Assembly (NCBI GenBank): GCA_947491935.1 | Contig: CANLLF010000001.1 | Location: forward strand, 868,001-932,000 | Reading direction: 5' to 3' | Length of the DNA stretch: 64,000 bases | Source of the DNA: an uncultured Roseicyclus sp. | Lineage (GTDB): Bacteria > Pseudomonadota > Alphaproteobacteria > Rhodobacterales > Rhodobacteraceae | Shown: positions 61,252 through 64,000 of the stretch, in pieces | Layout of the letters: the number at the start of each line of letters is the position of its first letter | How positions within the stretch are numbered: position 1 is the stretch's first letter | Made by a program: the position numbers and the translations under genes | The notes under the pieces: generated by a model | The model's database searches: none | Seen by the model: only the letters and a program-made list of their open reading frames with translations | What the model was told of the DNA's origin: nothing

Positions 61252-63207
61252 TCAGGCGCTGCGGGGGATTTGGCTGCCTTCCGACGGGATCGTGATGGGG
61301 GCGCCGGTTTCGATCATCTTGATCACGTCGCCGCGGGCCATCGGGCGGGCGATGCCGAAGCCCTGCAGGCGGTAGCAGCCATGCCGGTAGAGGAATTCGG
61401 CCTGTTCGGCGGTCTCGATCCCTTCGGCCAGCGTGCCGACGCCCAGTTCATCGCAGAGCCGCAGAATGGAGGTTGTGATGATCCGCGCGGAGCGGTCATG
61501 CACAACATTGGCCACGAGGGAGCGGTCCAGCTTCACGCCGCTGACATCGAGTTGGCTGAGATGGGCGAGGCCCGCATAGCCGACGCCGAAATCGTCGAGA
61601 TAGACGGAAAAGCCCTGTTGGCGCAGCTCGTTGATCCGGGCGGCCGCAAGCGAATCGGTGGTGTCGGGGCCGAAGAACGTGGTCTCCAGGACCTCCGCCA
61701 CCAGCGCCTCGGAGGGCAGACCGGCGTCGCGGGCGACGCGCTCCAGGCGGGCCATGAAATCCGGATGGGCCAGGGCCTCGGACGAGGTGTTGAAGGCGCC
61801 GCGGACGCGATGGCCGCGCTTTTCCAGCTCCGCCACGAGAGACGACGTGGCCCGCATCGCGGCGAAATCGATATCGGCCATCCGGTTGAGCCGCGCGGCA
61901 AAGGGCAGGAACCGGTCGGGCGGGATCACCTCGCCATCAGCGCGGGTCCAGCGGGCCAGCGTCTCGAAGGACCGGATCTTGCCGGTGCGGGCATCGAGGA
62001 TCGGCTGATATACGAAATTCACCGCATCGCGATCCAGGCAATCGGCGAATTCCTCCAGCAACGCATTCTCCACCTCCTGCCGGCTGTGCAACTCGGCGTC
62101 GTAGCGCGCCACGGGAGGCGCTCCGGGGCGCTTGGCCTCGTACAGGGCAAAATCGGCGGATCGGATCAGGTCCTCGGCCTTCATGTCCTGCCCAAGGCTC
62201 AGGGCGATGCCGATGGACGCGCTGCAGGTCAGGGTCAGATCCCCCCATTCGATCGGGGTACGGATCCGTTCGGACAAAGTGTCGGCGATAAGCTGGAGCG
62301 TGTCGAAATCCGACACGCCGGGGCAGGCCATCACGAATTCATCGCCACCCATGCGGCAACACAGATCCCCGGCCCGCGCCGTTTCCCGCATCGCCTCGGC
62401 CACATGAATCAGCAACTGGTCCCCCGCGGCGTGGCCATTGCTGTCATTGATCGCCTTGAAATGATCGAGATCGAGGTAGATCATCCCCATCTGTCGCCCG
62501 TCCGGGTCCGGCCGTTCGAGGATCGTTTCCGCCGATTTCAGGAACGCGGCCCGATTTTGCAGCGCGGTGAGCGCGTCGTGATGGGCAGCATGCATCAGGT
62601 AGGATTGCGCCTCTTCCAGCTCCTGCTCGCGCAGAACCTGGGACGTGACATCGCGCGACACGAGAATAACGCGCTTTTCACCGGCATTGGGCCGCACCAC
62701 CGACAGGTTGAACTCATTCCAGAAGCGCTCACCGTTCTTGCGGACGTTCAGGCGGCGGATAAGCTGGTGAAATTCGTAACTGTCGGTATCGAAGACGTAA
62801 TTCTCAATCTCCTCCGCGCTGGGTTTGGCATCTTCCGGAAAGCAGAATTCCTGCGGCCGCCGGCCCACGATCTCCTCCAGCTCGTATCCCATGGTCTGAC
62901 AATAGGCCGGATTGGCCCACAGGATGCGGGCGTTCATATCCTGATAAACGAGGCCGTCCTTGGCGTGTTTGGCAACCTCGCGCAGGATAGCCTCCTGCTC
63001 GGTCACGTTTTCCAGCGTCCGTTCGACCCCTTCCAGTGTGCGTTTGGCGCGGCGCGTCACCCGTATCTTGAAGAACAGGACAAGCAGGTTGGTGACCAGC
63101 AGGAGCGCCAGGGCAAACTCCATCGTCAACACCAGCCGCGACTGCGCCATAAGCGCGTCGAGCAGATCCTGGGCCGCGATGGCCATGGGCAGAAAGGGTG
63201 GAGGCAT
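61252..63207 (-). CDS. Membrane PAS-GGDEF-EAL protein
   Basis: The product from the ATG at 63207 has about 651 residues: an N-terminal membrane segment (VLTMEFALALLLVTNLLVLFF), a PAS region, a GGDEF domain with intact RMGGDEFVM near 286 (preceded by DLDHFKAINDSNGH), and an EAL-like domain that reads FETLARW near 417 instead of FEALLRW. DDFGVGYAGL, VKLDRSLV, AEGIET and QGFGIARPM follow. It should make c-di-GMP; whether it also degrades it is open. The longer frame to 63615 has no support. Confidence 0.85.
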   Translation of the reverse strand: MPPPFLPMAIAAQDLLDALMAQSRLVLTMEFALALLLVTNLLVLFFKIRVTRRAKRTLEGVERTLENVTEQEAILREVAKHAKDGLVYQDMNARILWANPAYCQTMGYELEEIVGRRPQEFCFPEDAKPSAEEIENYVFDTDSYEFHQLIRRLNVRKNGERFWNEFNLSVVRPNAGEKRVILVSRDVTSQVLREQELEEAQSYLMHAAHHDALTALQNRAAFLKSAETILERPDPDGRQMGMIYLDLDHFKAINDSNGHAAGDQLLIHVAEAMRETARAGDLCCRMGGDEFVMACPGVSDFDTLQLIADTLSERIRTPIEWGDLTLTCSASIGIALSLGQDMKAEDLIRSADFALYEAKRPGAPPVARYDAELHSRQEVENALLEEFADCLDRDAVNFVYQPILDARTGKIRSFETLARWTRADGEVIPPDRFLPFAARLNRMADIDFAAMRATSSLVAELEKRGHRVRGAFNTSSEALAHPDFMARLERVARDAGLPSEALVAEVLETTFFGPDTTDSLAAARINELRQQGFSVYLDDFGVGYAGLAHLSQLDVSGVKLDRSLVANVVHDRSARIITTSILRLCDELGVGTLAEGIETAEQAEFLYRHGCYRLQGFGIARPMARGDVIKMIETGAPITIPSEGSQIPRSA

Positions 63208-63476
63208 GGGACCCGTGCATTCAGCAAAACCGTGCACAGCGTAGAGCCATGGACCCCAAGCGCGGGTTAACCGCACCGCAACGACACGGGATTCATTGGC
63301 TTCAATTTGGTTAGAATGCGATGCAATCCACCGGCTGCCACGGCCCTTGCCACGGCCATGTAACCATCGTGCAACGGTGGGTTCCCGCCGATGACACATC
63401 CGGCCAAAACAAATGTGGACAGAGTTTCCAATCGCGATTACCCCTGCCGCACCTGATCTGAAAAGGGATCTGACCG

Positions 63477-63533
63477 ATGAATTACTGGACTCCTCTTTGC
63501 ACGCGCCTTGCCGGCGCAGCATCCGCTCCCTAA
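63477..63533 (+). CDS. Short leader ORF, 18 codons
   Basis: ATG at 63477, TAA at 63531-63533, encoding MNYWTPLCTRLAGAASAP. An AAAAGGGA sequence lies nine bases before the ATG. The position, 35 bases before an intrinsic terminator and upstream of the small gene at 63689, is that of a leader peptide in an attenuation system, but it has only one Trp and one Cys and no codon cluster that would name the signal. Confidence 0.35.
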   Translation: MNYWTPLCTRLAGAASAP

Positions 63534-63568
63534 GGCGCGGCCCGAGGCGGGTATTCATCACCCACCCA

Positions 63569-63603
63569 AAAGGCCGCCCGTAAGTGCGGCCTTTCGTTTT
63601 TTT
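63569..63603 (+). terminator. Strong intrinsic terminator
   Basis: The stem AGGCCGC/GCGGCCT (extended by A-T pairs) with an eight-base loop is followed by CG and seven T. It ends a short transcript from upstream or attenuates the gene at 63689. Confidence 0.85.
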
Positions 63604-63688
63604 GCAGCAGCCCAACCCTATCGATCCGGGCTGAGCAAAGGGTCAGGCCACATCTGCGCGGCGGCTTTCCATTGAACTGGAGAGCATC

Positions 63689-63913
63689 ATGCAAGCCAAA
63701 CTGGCCCATACGAAGAATACCGGCAACCGCGCCACACTCCGTGGCGTACTGAGGAAGATTGCCGGGCTGTTCAAGCGAACGAACCGGCCGATAAAGCCCC
63801 GGGGCCACGAGGTTCCGGACTATCTGCGCCATGATATCGGCCTGCCGCCCGGCGGACCGATCCGGCACAGAACATCGGATCCGCCGATGCGCGATCCGTT
63901 CCGGTTGCTGTAA
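63689..63913 (+). CDS. Small basic protein with DUF1127-like C-terminus
   Basis: The 74-residue protein is basic in its first 40 residues (KLAHTKNTGNRATL, KIAGLFKRTNRPIKP) and contains VPDYLRHDIGLPP, which resembles the L-DIGL end of DUF1127 proteins. GGAGAG lies upstream of the ATG. In Rhodobacter a DUF1127 gene (ccaF1) precedes stress-induced small RNAs; here the downstream sequence is cut short. Confidence 0.6.
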   Translation: MQAKLAHTKNTGNRATLRGVLRKIAGLFKRTNRPIKPRGHEVPDYLRHDIGLPPGGPIRHRTSDPPMRDPFRLL

Positions 63914-63922
63914 GGCGACCCG

Positions 63923-63953
63923 GGGGCGGGGCAGATTGACATCGCCCCGCCCC
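63923..63953. terminator. GC-rich hairpin after the small basic gene
   Basis: Arms GGGGCGGGGC and GCCCCGCCCC (ten bases each, perfect) enclose an 11-base loop, nine bases after the stop. There is no T run. It could terminate, stabilise or separate the transcript. Confidence 0.45.
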
Positions 63954-63991
63954 ACCCCCCATCAAGGCCCGCAATTCCTGCGGAGGCCGCG

Positions 63992-64000
63992 ATGCTGCGC
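63992..64000 (+). CDS. First three codons of a gene cut by the window edge
   Basis: GGAGG at 63982-63986 is followed by ATG at 63992 reading Met-Leu-Arg before the sequence ends. The ribosome-binding site is the only evidence. Confidence 0.35.

Larger units (their letters stand above)
63208..63688 (+). other. Intergenic stretch with leader ORF and terminator
   Basis: No long gene fits in these 481 bases. They hold an 18-codon leader frame (63477-63533) and a strong intrinsic terminator (63569-63603). I saw nothing I could support in 63208-63470. Confidence 0.5.

Noticed and set aside
61270-63270. 666-codon plus-strand frame opposite the GGDEF/EAL gene.
   Set aside because: Antisense shadow; the minus-strand gene has intact domain motifs.

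Overview
The window reads as a chromosomal segment of a high-GC alphaproteobacterium, most likely Rhodobacteraceae (roseobacter group). The grounds are the coaBC-dut-moeB order, a class I lysyl-tRNA synthetase, the lpoA/glnD/murJ block, a sarcosine/dimethylglycine-type demethylating dehydrogenase, frequent GTG starts, stop-start overlaps of the ATGA or TGATG type, and TTAA-N7-TTAA boxes typical of the CtrA regulator. I saw no rRNA or tRNA gene, CRISPR array, insertion sequence or prophage. Genus and species cannot be fixed from the sequence alone.

Layout. 0-9 kb: end of a DUF938 methyltransferase, a cyclic-nucleotide-binding patatin phospholipase, a RibD/DHFR-like reductase, a large FAD/glycine-cleavage-T dehydrogenase with a coupled membrane protein, secreted and membrane hypotheticals, and a 2-hydroxyacid dehydrogenase. 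9-18 kb: a mostly minus-strand run with an M3 peptidase, an amino-acid ABC transporter without its ATPase, a membrane-anchored MoeB-like protein, dut, coaBC and rpoH. 18-24.6 kb: cobU and a phosphatase, a GST, yifB/comM, an esterase, gshB, yraN and rsmI. 24.8-32.2 kb: lpoA-like lipoprotein, glnD, murJ, a catalytically degenerate rhomboid and trpS. 32-38.4 kb: a VOC protein, a small protein behind a CtrA-type box, ilvE, a universal stress protein, an NDH-2/cNMP fusion, nfu, GFA, tsaB and rimI. 38.5-44.2 kb: a nucleoside-type BMP ABC transporter operon interrupted by a LysE exporter. 44.2-49.8 kb: a VOC dioxygenase/esterase pair, lysK, terB, a class D beta-lactamase-like gene and a GGCT-like gene. 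49.9-54.6 kb: a tandem glycine riboswitch driving gcvTHP. 54.6-64 kb: a more accessory stretch with a frameshifted VOC gene, a secreted JAMM-like DUF4329 protein, two unlisted micro-ORFs, dodecin, cspA, a DUF1353 lipoprotein, a lower-GC DUF3800 gene behind a structured leader, ettA, a GGDEF/EAL protein, and a leader ORF plus terminator ahead of a DUF1127-like small gene.

How parts work together. Glycine and one-carbon metabolism recur: the riboswitch-controlled cleavage system, the methylamine-type demethylase with its folate-binding T domain, and glutathione-linked genes (gshB, GST, GFA, GGCT). Cell-envelope genes (lpoA, murJ, the beta-lactamase fold) and translation genes (trpS, lysK, tsaB, rimI, ettA, rsmI) make up most of the rest.

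The least explained signals are two tandem minus-strand micro-ORFs ending in PFRFTDWA(S/A)I at 56.0-56.3 kb; the hairpin-rich leader of the DUF3800 gene, one hairpin of which covers the start codon; and a perfect CtrA-type box ahead of an uncharacterised 72-residue protein. No database search was possible, so family calls rest on recognised motifs.
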